A DNA stretch of 31,314 nt from an uncultured Lachnospiraceae bacterium (GCA_902476645.1 CABSEG010000026.1:1-31314); one strand, 5' to 3'. Positions 16,087-24,860 are shown, numbered from the stretch's first letter. Notes: generated by a model not told the origin, from the letters alone. Program-made: numbers and translations.

Positions 16087-16686
16087 TTACTCTTCGCTTC
16101 TATTCAGAAAACTCTCCCGAATCTCTCGGGCTCTCTTGGGAATCCCAGGGAACTTTGCCTGGCATAGATGGACAGTAAAATCGATCAAATAATACACCAT
16201 CACCAATCCACCCACCAGACATCCGATCCGATAGGAGTAAAGATCCGTCAGAAACATCACACCCCTTTGCAAAAACGCAAAAAGCAACACCGTGTAAAGT
16301 CCCCATACAATCGAACTCTCCAGACAGATAACTCCCTTATAGTTAAAGGGTTTCTCCGTATAATCCCACCAAACCTGTCCAAAGATATGTAACATCAGCT
16401 TAGCCACCAGATACTCAAAGGTGGTAGCCAGTATGCTGCCCAGCAAAAAAAGCAACACATAGTTTCCGGCAAAGGGTCTTAACAGAAAGTAGGCTCCCAG
16501 CGCCCCAAACCCGTAAATGGGACAAATGGGCCCAAAAATAAATCCCCGGTTTACAAACCGCTTTTCGCAGATGGACATATAAATCGTCTCCACCGTCCAC
16601 CCCAGAATACTATATATAAAAAACCACTGTACAATATGATACAAGTCTGTGCCTGTTCCATAGATGCTTAAATCCCACGGCAGCAT
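16087..16686 (-). CDS. Putative ABC-transporter permease-like membrane protein (PF06541-type)
   Basis: 199 residues with about five hydrophobic segments and a basic C-terminal tail (PKRAREIRESFLNRSEE). Shares blocks with the partial gene at 1-518: YSILGWTVETIY, KRFVNRGFIFGPICPIYG, FEYLVAKLM and WWDYTEKPFNYKGVICL. The family is widespread in Firmicutes, usually annotated as a putative ABC transporter permease; there is no ATPase or binding protein nearby. The ATG is preceded by GGGAGG at a good distance. It is a single-gene unit ending at the terminator that precedes dacF. Function unknown. Confidence 0.85.
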   Translation of the reverse strand: MLPWDLSIYGTGTDLYHIVQWFFIYSILGWTVETIYMSICEKRFVNRGFIFGPICPIYGFGALGAYFLLRPFAGNYVLLFLLGSILATTFEYLVAKLMLHIFGQVWWDYTEKPFNYKGVICLESSIVWGLYTVLLFAFLQRGVMFLTDLYSYRIGCLVGGLVMVYYLIDFTVHLCQAKFPGIPKRAREIRESFLNRSEE

Positions 16687-16810
16687 ATCTCAACCTCCCA
16701 ATTTATACTCTTTCTCTGTTCATCTGTTGACATACTACCATAAATGAACCGGCGGCGCTACCCAATTTGAAAAGATTAACGGATTATTAAAGTTAATTTA
16801 AGAATTCTAT

Positions 16811-16844
16811 AAAAAAGATCCCTCCGGCTATAACCGGAGGGATC
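16811..16844 (-). terminator. Intrinsic terminator of rpsU
   Basis: Perfect 11-bp GC-rich stem (16817-16827 with 16834-16844), six-base loop, then six T on the minus strand. Twelve bases after the rpsU stop codon. Confidence 0.92.
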
Positions 16845-16856
16845 CATCTGCACATA

Positions 16857-17033
16857 TTAATTAAATTTACGTTTACGAGCAGCTTCAGATTTCTTTTTCC
16901 GTCTCACGCTCGGTTTTTCGTAATGCTCTCTCTTACGAATCTCCTGCTGAATACCAGCCTTTGCGCAGTTTCTTTTGAAACGGCGTAAAGCACTGTCCAA
17001 AGTCTCGTTTTCTTTTACGATCACATTTGACAT
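16857..17033 (-). CDS. rpsU: 30S ribosomal protein S21
   Basis: 58 residues, starting MSNVIVKENETLDSALRRF and ending in a very basic tail (SEAARKRKFN), the typical length and composition of S21. It sits on the small subunit near the anti-Shine-Dalgarno region. The ATG at 17033 is behind AGGTG at about 7 bases, with a stronger GGAGGGAGG further upstream. Monocistronic, between a strong promoter (17112-17139) and a strong terminator (16811-16844). Confidence 0.97.
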   Translation of the reverse strand: MSNVIVKENETLDSALRRFKRNCAKAGIQQEIRKREHYEKPSVRRKKKSEAARKRKFN

Positions 17034-17111
17034 CGTCTCACACCTAACCTCCCTCCAGTTGCAGATTGTGCATAATACAACTGTACGGGTATTTTTATTG
17101 CACTAATAAAT

Positions 17112-17139
17112 ATTATAGCAGGTTTTCACCATTCGTCAA
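17112..17139 (-). promoter_or_regulatory. Strong promoter of rpsU
   Basis: TTGACG at 17134-17139, 16-base spacer, TATAAT at 17112-17117 with an extended TGC in front, on the minus strand. The leader to the ATG is about 70 bases. Confidence 0.78.
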
Positions 17140-17171
17140 CAAATTTTTAAAAATTTTCTTAAAAATTTAGC

Positions 17172-19811
17172 TTATTTTATCTGTCCCTGTAGCACAGATT
17201 CCACTGCCGCTAAAGCTTCCCCCACCTTTTCCGGCAGTTTCCCTCCGGCCTGGGCCATATTGGGGCGTCCTCCACCGCCGCCTCCCACAATGGAGGCAAT
17301 ACCCTTGATCAGGTTCCCCGCATGGGCTCCCTTTTTCATGGCTCCATCCGTGGCGGTGGCCATCAGGTTTACTTTTCCCCCGGCTACAGACGCCAAAACC
17401 ACAACGCCTTCTCCCAACTTTTCTTTCAGCTGATCCCCCAGGTCGCGCAAACCGTTCATATCCACATTCTCCACCTTCGTGGCCAACAGTTGAACACCGC
17501 TCACTTCTTTAACCTGGTTCATAACATCACCCAGGGACTCGGAGGCTGCTTTGCTCTTTAAGGACTCCACTTCCCCGTGCAAAGCCTTCACCTCTGTCTG
17601 CAAGTGCGAAATCTTATCCGGTATATCGGTGAAATTCGACTTTAAGAGAGCAGATGCCTGCTCTAGAGTCACCTCCAGGCTGCGATAGTAAGCAAACACG
17701 CCGTCTCCGGTCAAAGCCTCAATTCTGCGAACCCCAGCGGCAATGCCGGACTCTGATACAATCTTAAATGCCCTGATCGCGCTGGTATTGGACACATGGG
17801 TCCCCCCACAAAGCTCCTTGGAAAAATCTCCCATGGATACCACGCGGACTTCATCCCCGTACTTTTCTCCAAACAGAGCCATAGCTCCGCTCTTTTTGGC
17901 ATCCTCCACATTCATAAGCTGTGTCACCACAGGAAGAGAGGCCTGAATCTCCTGATTAACCATATCCTCCACCTGGATAAGCTCTTCTTTTGTCATGGCC
18001 GCAAAATGGGCAAAATCAAATCTCAATCGCTCCGGTGTAACCAGAGAACCTTTTTGTTCCACATGGGAACCCAACACAACCTTTAAGGCTTTCTGGAGTA
18101 AATGCGTAGCGCTGTGATTTTTACAGGTATCAGCTCTTCCCTTTTCACAGACATTTAATGTTACTTGGTCACCGGTCTTAAACATTCCCCGGGTTACGGT
18201 ACCCACATGTCCATACTTTCCGCCTCTTAGCTTTATGGTATCCTCCACCTGAAAAGACCCCTCTTCCGACTCGATTATACCTTTGTCTCCTTCCTGACCA
18301 CCCATCGTGGCATAAAAGGGCGTCTTTTCCACAAAGATGGTTCCCCGCTCACCCTCCGTAATAGCCTCTGCTACTTCCTTATCCGTGGTCAAAACAGTGA
18401 TCCTGGAGCTCCCTTGCAGACAGTCATAGCCGATAAATTCCGTTGTGATGGAAGGATCAATCTCGTCATAGACTGTGGCATCGGCTCCCATGTAATTCGT
18501 CACTTCCCTGGCGCTTCTGGCCTTCTTCCTCTGCTCCTCCATGGCAGCAGTAAATCCTTTCTCATCGATGGTATAGCCCTTCTCTTCCAGAATTTCTCTG
18601 GTCAGATCCAGTGGGAAGCCGTACGTATCGTAAAGCGTAAAGGCACTTTTCCCATCCAGTTCCTTTTGCCCCTTTTGTTCCATTTCCTCCTGCATTCCAG
18701 CCAGAATACTGAGTCCCTGATCAATGGTCTTGTTAAACTTTTCCTCTTCCTGAGAAAGCACCTTAAAGATAAAGTCCTTCTTCTCCTCCAGCTCCGGATA
18801 TCCGTCTTTAGAGCCCTCAATCACGGCAGCGCTCAGGTCTGAGAGAAAATTGTCCGGGATGCCTAACAGACGCCCATGCCGGGCAGCCCGCCGGATCAAA
18901 CGGCGCAGCACGTACCCCCTTCCCTCGTTTGTGGGCATAATCCCATCTGATATCATAAAAGTAGCAGAACGAATGTGATCCGTAATTAAGCGAATAGACA
19001 CATCCTTGACCTCATCCTGTTTATATGTGATCTTCGCCATCTGACACACCCGATCCCTCAGAGCCTGAATCGTATCCACATCAAAAATAGAATCCACATC
19101 CTGTACTACTACGGCCAAACGCTCCAGTCCCATACCTGTGTCAATATTCTTGTGTTCCAGTTCTGTATAATGTCCCTCCCCGTCGTTATCAAACTGGGTA
19201 AAGACATTGTTCCACACCTCCATATACCGGTCACATTCACAACCCACAGTACAACCTGGCTTCCCGCAGCCGTACTTCTCCCCCCTGTCATAATAGATCT
19301 CAGAACAGGGACCGCAGGGACCTGCGCCGTGCTCCCAGAAATTATCTTCTTTTCCAAAACGGAAAATTCTCTCTGGCGCAATCCCGATCTCTTTGTTCCA
19401 GATATCAAAGGCCTCGTCATCTTCCAGATAAACAGACGGGTACAGCCTGTCCGGATCCAACCCCACTACCTCTGTGAGAAATTCCCAGGACCATCCAATG
19501 GCTTCCCGCTTAAAATAATCCCCAAAGGAAAAGTTACCCAACATTTCAAAAAATGTGCCGTGGCGAGCTGTCTTTCCCACATTTTCAATGTCCCCGGTGC
19601 GAATACACTTCTGACACGTGGTCACTCTGCTCCTGGGTGGAATCTCAGCCCCCGTAAAATATGGCTTCAAAGGCGCCATACCGGAATTAATCAGCAACAA
19701 ACTCTTGTCATTATGCGGCACAAGAGAAAAACTCTTCATCGCCAGATGTCCCTTGCTTTCAAAAAATTCCAGAAACATTCTGCGCAGTTCATTTACCCCG
19801 TATTTCTTCAC
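17172..19811 (-). CDS. alaS: Alanyl-tRNA synthetase
   Basis: 879 residues, full length. Charges tRNA-Ala. The class II catalytic core starts at GVNELRRMFLEFFESKGH and includes RVTTCQKCIRTGDIENVGKTARHGTFFEMLGNFSFGDYF. The editing domain has HSATHLL and CGGTH zinc-site motifs. The C-terminal DHHA1 domain holds the glycine-rich GGGGGGRPNMAQAGG. The start is GTG, with GGAGG seven bases upstream. It begins 23 bases after the 46-aa membrane peptide gene, itself 19 bases after tyrS, with no room for a separate promoter or leader. It is therefore probably transcribed from the tyrS T-box promoter. Confidence 0.97.
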   Translation of the reverse strand: MKKYGVNELRRMFLEFFESKGHLAMKSFSLVPHNDKSLLLINSGMAPLKPYFTGAEIPPRSRVTTCQKCIRTGDIENVGKTARHGTFFEMLGNFSFGDYFKREAIGWSWEFLTEVVGLDPDRLYPSVYLEDDEAFDIWNKEIGIAPERIFRFGKEDNFWEHGAGPCGPCSEIYYDRGEKYGCGKPGCTVGCECDRYMEVWNNVFTQFDNDGEGHYTELEHKNIDTGMGLERLAVVVQDVDSIFDVDTIQALRDRVCQMAKITYKQDEVKDVSIRLITDHIRSATFMISDGIMPTNEGRGYVLRRLIRRAARHGRLLGIPDNFLSDLSAAVIEGSKDGYPELEEKKDFIFKVLSQEEEKFNKTIDQGLSILAGMQEEMEQKGQKELDGKSAFTLYDTYGFPLDLTREILEEKGYTIDEKGFTAAMEEQRKKARSAREVTNYMGADATVYDEIDPSITTEFIGYDCLQGSSRITVLTTDKEVAEAITEGERGTIFVEKTPFYATMGGQEGDKGIIESEEGSFQVEDTIKLRGGKYGHVGTVTRGMFKTGDQVTLNVCEKGRADTCKNHSATHLLQKALKVVLGSHVEQKGSLVTPERLRFDFAHFAAMTKEELIQVEDMVNQEIQASLPVVTQLMNVEDAKKSGAMALFGEKYGDEVRVVSMGDFSKELCGGTHVSNTSAIRAFKIVSESGIAAGVRRIEALTGDGVFAYYRSLEVTLEQASALLKSNFTDIPDKISHLQTEVKALHGEVESLKSKAASESLGDVMNQVKEVSGVQLLATKVENVDMNGLRDLGDQLKEKLGEGVVVLASVAGGKVNLMATATDGAMKKGAHAGNLIKGIASIVGGGGGGRPNMAQAGGKLPEKVGEALAAVESVLQGQIK

Positions 19812-19834
19812 AATCTTTCCTCCGCTCTTTTGTC

Positions 19835-19975
19835 TTATTCTGTATCCTGTTTGGCGGCCGCTTTTCTATCTTTTCTGTCCCGAAGCGCCTTTCCTGCGCC
19901 TACTCCTAAAACGGCCACGACCGCGATAATCAGCATTTTTACTACTGTCTGAATCAATACTGCCAAAAACTCCAT
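19835..19975 (-). CDS. Small single-pass membrane protein of unknown function
   Basis: 46 residues: a hydrophobic N-terminal half (about residues 3-26, MEFLAVLIQTVVKMLIIAVV...) and a highly charged C-terminal tail (LRDRKDRKAAAKQDTE). An excellent ribosome binding site, AGGAGG, lies six bases before the ATG at 19975, which argues strongly that it is translated. It sits between tyrS (19-base gap) and alaS (23-base gap) on the same strand. I do not recognise a family. A role linked to synthetases is only suggested by position. Confidence 0.72.
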   Translation of the reverse strand: MEFLAVLIQTVVKMLIIAVVAVLGVGAGKALRDRKDRKAAAKQDTE

Positions 19976-19994
19976 AAGATACCTCCTGATCGGC

Positions 19995-21227
19995 TTACTG
20001 TACCTTTATCAGATGATATCCTTTTTTTCCTTTTTTAATCAACAGGGTTCCGTCCTGATCTAAATCATGAATGGTGTATACTCTGGAAAAATCCGTCACC
20101 TTCTCCTCGTTGACGGTAACTCCTCCTTGGGTTATCACGCGTCTGGCTTCGGAACGGCTGGCCGCAAGTTTGGTTTCCACCAGCAGTGTAATCAGATCTT
20201 TTCCTTCTTTAAGGGCATCCTGGGTCATAATCGTGGTAGGTGTATCCTCAGACTTTCCTCCGTGTACAAATAAGGTTCTGGCTGCTTCCTGAGCCTTTTT
20301 CGCCTCTTCTTCCCCGTGAACAATTTTGGTGATCTCATAGGCCAGCACTTCTTTTGCCTCATTAATCTTTGCACCTTCCAGTGCTCCCAGTCTGCGCACT
20401 TCATCCATGGGAAGGAAAGTCAAAAGTCCCAGACATTCCTCCACCTTCACATCTTCAATATTTCTCCAGTACTGGTAGAACTCATAAGGCGAAGTTTTTT
20501 CCGGATCCAGCCATACAGCTCCCTTCATAGTTTTACCCATCTTAATCCCCTCGCTGGTGGTTAAGAGCTTAAAGGTAAGACCAAAAGCTGGCTTTTGCTC
20601 TTTTCTTCGAATGAGTTCCACGCCTCCGATGATATTCGACCACTGATCATTTCCCCCCAGCTGCATCTGGCATCCATAGAGTTTGTTCAGTTTCCAGAAA
20701 TCATAGGACTGCATCAGCATATAGTTAAACTCAAAGAACGTCAGCCCTTTTTCCATTCTCTGCTTGTAACACTCTGCTGTCAGCATTTTGTTTACAGAAA
20801 AATGCACACCAATTTCACGCAGAAATTCCACGTAATTTAAGTCCAGCAGCCAATCTGCATTGTTGGCTATAATAGCCTTATCATTGTCGAAATCAATAAA
20901 GCGGGACAGCTGTTTCTGAAAACATGCCGCATTGTGTGCAATAGTCTCCCTGGTCATCATAGAACGCATATCGGACTTTCCGGAAGGATCGCCAATCATC
21001 GTAGTTCCGCCGCCCAAAAGAGCAATGGGACGATGGCCTGCCCTTTGCATATGCATCATAGCCATAATGGTCAAAAAATGTCCCGCTGTAAGACTGTCCG
21101 CTGTGGCATCAAAGCCGATATAAAAGGTCACCTTCTCCTTTCCCAGCAATTCACGAATCTCTTCTTCATGGGTTGTCTGCTCGATAAATCCTCTCTCTTT
21201 CAGAACATCAAATACATTCTGTGACAT
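19995..21227 (-). CDS. tyrS: Tyrosyl-tRNA synthetase
   Basis: 410 residues from the ATG at 21227, which is behind AGGAGG by 9 bases; an in-frame ATG 7 codons upstream lies within the leader without a ribosome binding site. Class I Rossmann core with the HIGH-equivalent HFLT at 50-53, the tyrosine pocket block GGNDQWSN at 191-198 and the KMSKS-equivalent KMGKT at 229-233. A C-terminal S4 RNA-binding domain follows (ASRSEARRVITQGGVTVN). Expression is controlled by the upstream Tyr T-box (21311-21602). The downstream 46-aa gene and alaS appear to be in the same transcript. Confidence 0.97.
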   Translation of the reverse strand: MSQNVFDVLKERGFIEQTTHEEEIRELLGKEKVTFYIGFDATADSLTAGHFLTIMAMMHMQRAGHRPIALLGGGTTMIGDPSGKSDMRSMMTRETIAHNAACFQKQLSRFIDFDNDKAIIANNADWLLDLNYVEFLREIGVHFSVNKMLTAECYKQRMEKGLTFFEFNYMLMQSYDFWKLNKLYGCQMQLGGNDQWSNIIGGVELIRRKEQKPAFGLTFKLLTTSEGIKMGKTMKGAVWLDPEKTSPYEFYQYWRNIEDVKVEECLGLLTFLPMDEVRRLGALEGAKINEAKEVLAYEITKIVHGEEEAKKAQEAARTLFVHGGKSEDTPTTIMTQDALKEGKDLITLLVETKLAASRSEARRVITQGGVTVNEEKVTDFSRVYTIHDLDQDGTLLIKKGKKGYHLIKVQ

Positions 21228-21310
21228 CTTATGTTTCCTCCTAAACATTCTGATTTTTAATATAGCATATGGGTTTCGTCATTTCAAGTAGGAGGGCGGG
21301 TGCCAGAACC

Positions 21311-21602
21311 CAAAAAACTCCCGCCCTTTTCATAAAGGACGGGAGTAGAACTCACGTGTTACCACCTTTTTTCACAGCCGACTCACGCCGGTCTGCCTCA
21401 GCAAGTACTCACCGAAACACGGCTTATACTCCCCGCACGATAACGTGTGCGGCCTTCCGTTGCAGCCTACTTGGAACTCTCCGTTGGGTGCACAGCTCAG
21501 AGAGGTATTCACAAAGAACATCCATACGCCTCTCATCACCCGGCTATTTTCTGTCTGGCTGCACTCTTTGCTACTCTTTCTCGTCATTGCCTTTTTATAA
21601 TC
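21311..21602 (-). promoter_or_regulatory. T-box riboswitch leader, tyrosine-specific
   Basis: Leader between the promoter at 21609-21637 and tyrS. The T-box sequence AAAGGTGGTAACACG is at 21355-21372 (minus strand). Its TGGT would pair with the ACCA end of uncharged tRNA-Tyr (discriminator A). Upstream, a stem I-like region contains the distal GGGTGATG element, and GTGAATACCTCTC shows a TAC (Tyr) specifier triplet at 21505-21507. The competing terminator is at 21312-21346. Uncharged tRNA-Tyr would favour the antiterminator and let transcription into tyrS. Confidence 0.9.
21312..21346 (-). terminator. T-box regulated terminator upstream of tyrS
   Basis: Stem of 12 pairs with one mismatch (21317-21329 with 21334-21346) and a run of six T on the minus strand. 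It follows the T-box motif directly and is the off-state structure of the leader. Confidence 0.9.
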
Positions 21603-21608
21603 GTTTTT

Positions 21609-21637
21609 ATTATACCCATCTGAATTTTATTTGTCAA
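21609..21637 (-). promoter_or_regulatory. Consensus sigma-A promoter of the tyrS operon
   Basis: TTGACA at 21632-21637, 17-base spacer, TATAAT at 21609-21614, a perfect consensus on the minus strand. It begins 19 bases after the rnhA stop codon with no terminator between. Confidence 0.88.
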
Positions 21638-21656
21638 CGGTATTTTCGCGCGCTTG

Positions 21657-22133
21657 TCACTCAATTCCTTCATCCACGATTAAGTTTTCTCCATCCGCTG
21701 CCGACGTGGCCAGATAATCACAGCGCTCATTCTGCTCATGGCCGTCATGCCCTTTCACCCAGATAAACCGTACCTGATGGGGCTTTTTGGCTTCCAAAAG
21801 GCGTTTCCACAGATCCACATTTTTCACTGGTTCATTCTTTCCCCGCTTCCAGTTTTTCCGGATCCATCCTTCTACCCAGTGTTGATTAAAGGCATCTGTC
21901 AGATATTTAGAATCCGAATATAATTCCACCTGACAAGGCCGGATCAGCGCTTCCAAGCCTACGATGGCTGCCATAAGCTCCATCCGGTTATTCGTAGTCT
22001 TTACATACCCCTGGCTGTATTCCCGAGTATGTACCTGACCTTTGGAATCTTCATAAGATAAAATGGTTCCATATCCCCCAGGTCCGTCCGGGTTTCCTCT
22101 GGCCGCACCATCTGTATAAATCTTCACCAGCAT
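21657..22133 (-). CDS. rnhA: Ribonuclease HI
   Basis: 158 residues, normal for bacterial RNase HI, which cuts RNA in RNA-DNA hybrids. The catalytic carboxylates D8 (IYTDGA), E52 (NNRMELMA), D74 (LYSDSKY) and D139 (NERCDYLA) and the assisting His129 (VKGHDGH) are all visible. The basic WIRKNWKRGKNEPVKN loop is the substrate-handle region. The ATG is behind AAGGAG. It starts 10 bases after the MutS-like gene and ends the aroF operon; the T-box leader of tyrS starts right after it. Confidence 0.96.
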   Translation of the reverse strand: MLVKIYTDGAARGNPDGPGGYGTILSYEDSKGQVHTREYSQGYVKTTNNRMELMAAIVGLEALIRPCQVELYSDSKYLTDAFNQHWVEGWIRKNWKRGKNEPVKNVDLWKRLLEAKKPHQVRFIWVKGHDGHEQNERCDYLATSAADGENLIVDEGIE

Positions 22134-22143
22134 AAAAACTCCT

Positions 22144-23814
22144 TTACAGTGACCAATGACCAGTTTCCAAAAATCTTCTTGCCGTATCTTCTGCTTTTTG
22201 AATAATCTGTTCCTGATATCCTATGATGCTGAGCAATTTGATAGCGTTTCTGGATACTGCCCTTCCCTCATATAGCTTGTAATTAAATAAAATATCATGC
22301 TCCTGCACTTCTTCCTGAAAGTGATAATTTTCAAAATATGCATCCAGAATATGGGTTAACTCAATGTCATGGGTTGCCGCAAAGCACAAAACCCCCGGGA
22401 TGGCCATACTCTTTAGAATCTGGGAAGAGGCTGCGATTCGCTCCACAGTATTAGTTCCCCGCAGCACTTCGTCCACAAAGCACATCATAGGCACATTCTC
22501 TCCTACATGATCCAGGATCCTCTTTAGTGACTTAATCTCCACGATATAATAGCTTTCCTGAATTTTCAAATCATCCCGAAGCGCCATAGAGGTGTAAGTC
22601 TGATAGAAATTGGAGGCAAATCGGTCCGCAAGGCAAGTGTGAATCGTTTGGGCCAGTATTCCATTGACTGCCACAGTCTTTAAAAACGTGGACTTTCCTG
22701 AGGCGTTGGAACCAGTCAGCAAAACCCCCTTTTTAACGGAAATAGAATTTTTTATCGGTTCCTCTATCATCGGGTGGTAAATCTGCTCTGCTTTTAAAAA
22801 TACCTCCTGAGACATAGTAAGCTCCGGCACGCACCATTCTTTCATCATAGTCCGAAAAGACGAAATTGCAATAGCGCTTTCCAGTTCTCCAATGTTTTGC
22901 GTAAGTGTTTCAAATTCCGGAATCTGCCCCCCCAGTTCCCTGACCAGCGTGGGAAACTGGAACAAATCCAGATGAAACGTCAGCTTCAGATAATCTAACA
23001 ATACTCCGGAAATTCCATCGCCGCTTTTCACCACAAAATAGCTATTTTTTCGAAACTTGCGGAATTTACGGGCTGCATCCTCAATCTTTGCAATATACTC
23101 CTCTGTCTCCTGGGCCTTCATGGAAGAAAGCTTGTCTGCCATCTTTAACATCTCCAGAAAACACTTACAGGAAATAATATAGGGCTCAATCCTTTTCTTT
23201 TCCTTGTAATAAACACTCCAGCTAAAAGCCAAGGCAGCAAGCAGCAATAATGGACCATAGGAAGTAAAAAAGATAGAGGCAACTCCTGCCCCGATGGCAG
23301 CCAGGCATAACACATCCATAAGCCTGGATCCTGTTTCACATTCTGCTAAATTATAGATATAATCAAAAATCGACTTTTTCCCGGTCTTTCCCACTTTGGC
23401 AAAGAACCAGGCCATTTGCTCTCTCTCCTTTTCATGATCTGAGAAATACCGAACCAGACGCTCCCTATGTTCAAGCTCTTCCCTGGAGAAAGCCGGGGTT
23501 CTGAGAAGCGCATACAAATAACTTTCTCCCACACAGGAATATGTCTGATTCAAAAGCATAAAGATCGTATCCATATCCAGATCATTCCAGGTGATATCAT
23601 CAATGACAAACCCGTTTTTGTTCTTTCTTTGGAAGTAGTGGGTGATAGCCTCAAACTCAGCATATTCATACTCCCGCTCCGGACGCTTTCCATACTGCTT
23701 CCTTATCTTTCTTAGCGTGCTGATTTTCGTCTGTCTATTCTGATAGCAAATATAACAGCCAAACGCAACGATCACCAACACCGCAAAGAGAATCATCTGA
23801 TACTGCGGATTCAT
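22144..23814 (-). CDS. Membrane-anchored MutS-like ATPase
   Basis: 556 residues. One N-terminal membrane helix (about 6-24), a second hydrophobic pair (about 166-202), a helical lever region, then a MutS domain V ATPase. Walker A is GSNASGKST at 368-376, Walker B FVDEVLRGTN with D448-E449, and ATHDIEL acts as the H-loop. The mismatch-binding domain I and connector of true MutS are absent, so mismatch repair is unlikely. Such short membrane-associated MutS homologues are common in Clostridia and remain without a firm function. The ATG is behind AGGAGG. It lies 8 bases after aroF and 10 bases before rnhA, so the three are probably cotranscribed. Confidence 0.88.
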   Translation of the reverse strand: MNPQYQMILFAVLVIVAFGCYICYQNRQTKISTLRKIRKQYGKRPEREYEYAEFEAITHYFQRKNKNGFVIDDITWNDLDMDTIFMLLNQTYSCVGESYLYALLRTPAFSREELEHRERLVRYFSDHEKEREQMAWFFAKVGKTGKKSIFDYIYNLAECETGSRLMDVLCLAAIGAGVASIFFTSYGPLLLLAALAFSWSVYYKEKKRIEPYIISCKCFLEMLKMADKLSSMKAQETEEYIAKIEDAARKFRKFRKNSYFVVKSGDGISGVLLDYLKLTFHLDLFQFPTLVRELGGQIPEFETLTQNIGELESAIAISSFRTMMKEWCVPELTMSQEVFLKAEQIYHPMIEEPIKNSISVKKGVLLTGSNASGKSTFLKTVAVNGILAQTIHTCLADRFASNFYQTYTSMALRDDLKIQESYYIVEIKSLKRILDHVGENVPMMCFVDEVLRGTNTVERIAASSQILKSMAIPGVLCFAATHDIELTHILDAYFENYHFQEEVQEHDILFNYKLYEGRAVSRNAIKLLSIIGYQEQIIQKAEDTARRFLETGHWSL

Positions 23815-23822
23815 ACTGCCTC

Positions 23823-24860
23823 CTAATTACACATTTTATAAATGGTATATACCAGCTTTTCAGACTCCTCCCATCCCAGACAGGGATCCGTAATTGACTT
23901 TCCATATATATGAGTTCCCACGCCGATTTTCTGATTTCCAGGCTCGATATAACTTTCAATCATGACACCTTTCACCAAATCATGAATACGCTCATTTAAA
24001 TTTCTGCTATGAAGCACTTCTTTTACGATTCTCACCTGCTCTGCATACTGCTTATTGGAATTTGAATGGTTAGCATCCACAATTGCCGCCGGATTCTTCA
24101 GATCCCTCTCATCGTATTTTTGAAGCAAAAGCATCAAATCCTCATAGTGATAATTAGGGATGGCATTTCCATGCTTATTCACAGCTCCCCTGAGAATTAC
24201 ATGGGTCAAATCATTTCCGCTGGTTTTCCCTTCCCAGCCACGATAGATAAAGCTATGCCCTTTCTGTGCAGCTACAACAGAATTAAGCATTACAGATAAG
24301 TCGCCGCTGGTGGGATTTTTCATACCCGCAGGCACATCCATTCCGCTGACTGTCAGACGATGCTGCTGATCTTCTACAGAGCGGGCTCCAATAGCTACAT
24401 AAGATAAAATATCTGACAAATATCTCCAATTCTCCGGATATAGCATTTCATCTGCAGCAGTCAGACCAGTCTCCTCAATGGCCCGTATATGCAGCTTTCG
24501 GATGGCAATCAATCCTCCAAGAAGATCTGGCTTTTTTTCCGGATCCGGCTGATGTACCATACCCTTGTAGCCCTCTCCCGTGGTCCTTGGCTTATTCGTA
24601 TAGATCCTTGGAATCAGAATCAATCTGTCACCCACCCGATCCTGCACCTTGGCTAGTCGATTTACATAGTCACAAACAGCATCCTCATTATCAGCAGAAC
24701 AGGGGCCGATAATTACCAGAAACTTATCAGATGCCCCGGTAAACACATCCTTAATCATCGCATCTCTGTTCTTTTTAATTTCCTGCACTTTTTCTGAAAC
24801 CGGATACTGCATTCTGATCTCATCCGGTGTAGGTAATTTTTTAATAAATTCAAAACTCAT
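23823..24860 (-). CDS. aroF: 3-deoxy-7-phosphoheptulonate synthase (class I DAHP synthase)
   Basis: 345 residues. Condenses phosphoenolpyruvate and erythrose 4-phosphate, the first step of the shikimate pathway. The AroF/G/H type is shown by LVIIGPCSADN, PRIYTNKPRTTGEGYKGM, ARSVEDQQHRLTVSGMDVPAGMKNPTSG, IVDANHSNSNK and GVMIESYI. The N-terminal 40-residue extension typical of feedback-regulated enzymes is present; which amino acid inhibits it cannot be told. The ATG is behind GAGGAG. It heads the aroF-mutS-like-rnhA operon. An inverted repeat overlaps its -35 element (24935-24961), a possible operator. Confidence 0.95.
   Translation of the reverse strand: MSFEFIKKLPTPDEIRMQYPVSEKVQEIKKNRDAMIKDVFTGASDKFLVIIGPCSADNEDAVCDYVNRLAKVQDRVGDRLILIPRIYTNKPRTTGEGYKGMVHQPDPEKKPDLLGGLIAIRKLHIRAIEETGLTAADEMLYPENWRYLSDILSYVAIGARSVEDQQHRLTVSGMDVPAGMKNPTSGDLSVMLNSVVAAQKGHSFIYRGWEGKTSGNDLTHVILRGAVNKHGNAIPNYHYEDLMLLLQKYDERDLKNPAAIVDANHSNSNKQYAEQVRIVKEVLHSRNLNERIHDLVKGVMIESYIEPGNQKIGVGTHIYGKSITDPCLGWEESEKLVYTIYKMCN

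Noticed and set aside
17140..17171. AT-only inverted repeat after alaS as a terminator
   Set aside because: The stem is made of A-T pairs only and would be too weak; it merges into the rpsU promoter region.
19152..19952. 266-codon open frame on the plus strand
   Set aside because: It lies antisense to alaS and the 46-aa gene, both well supported; no family motifs and no good ribosome binding site. A shadow frame.
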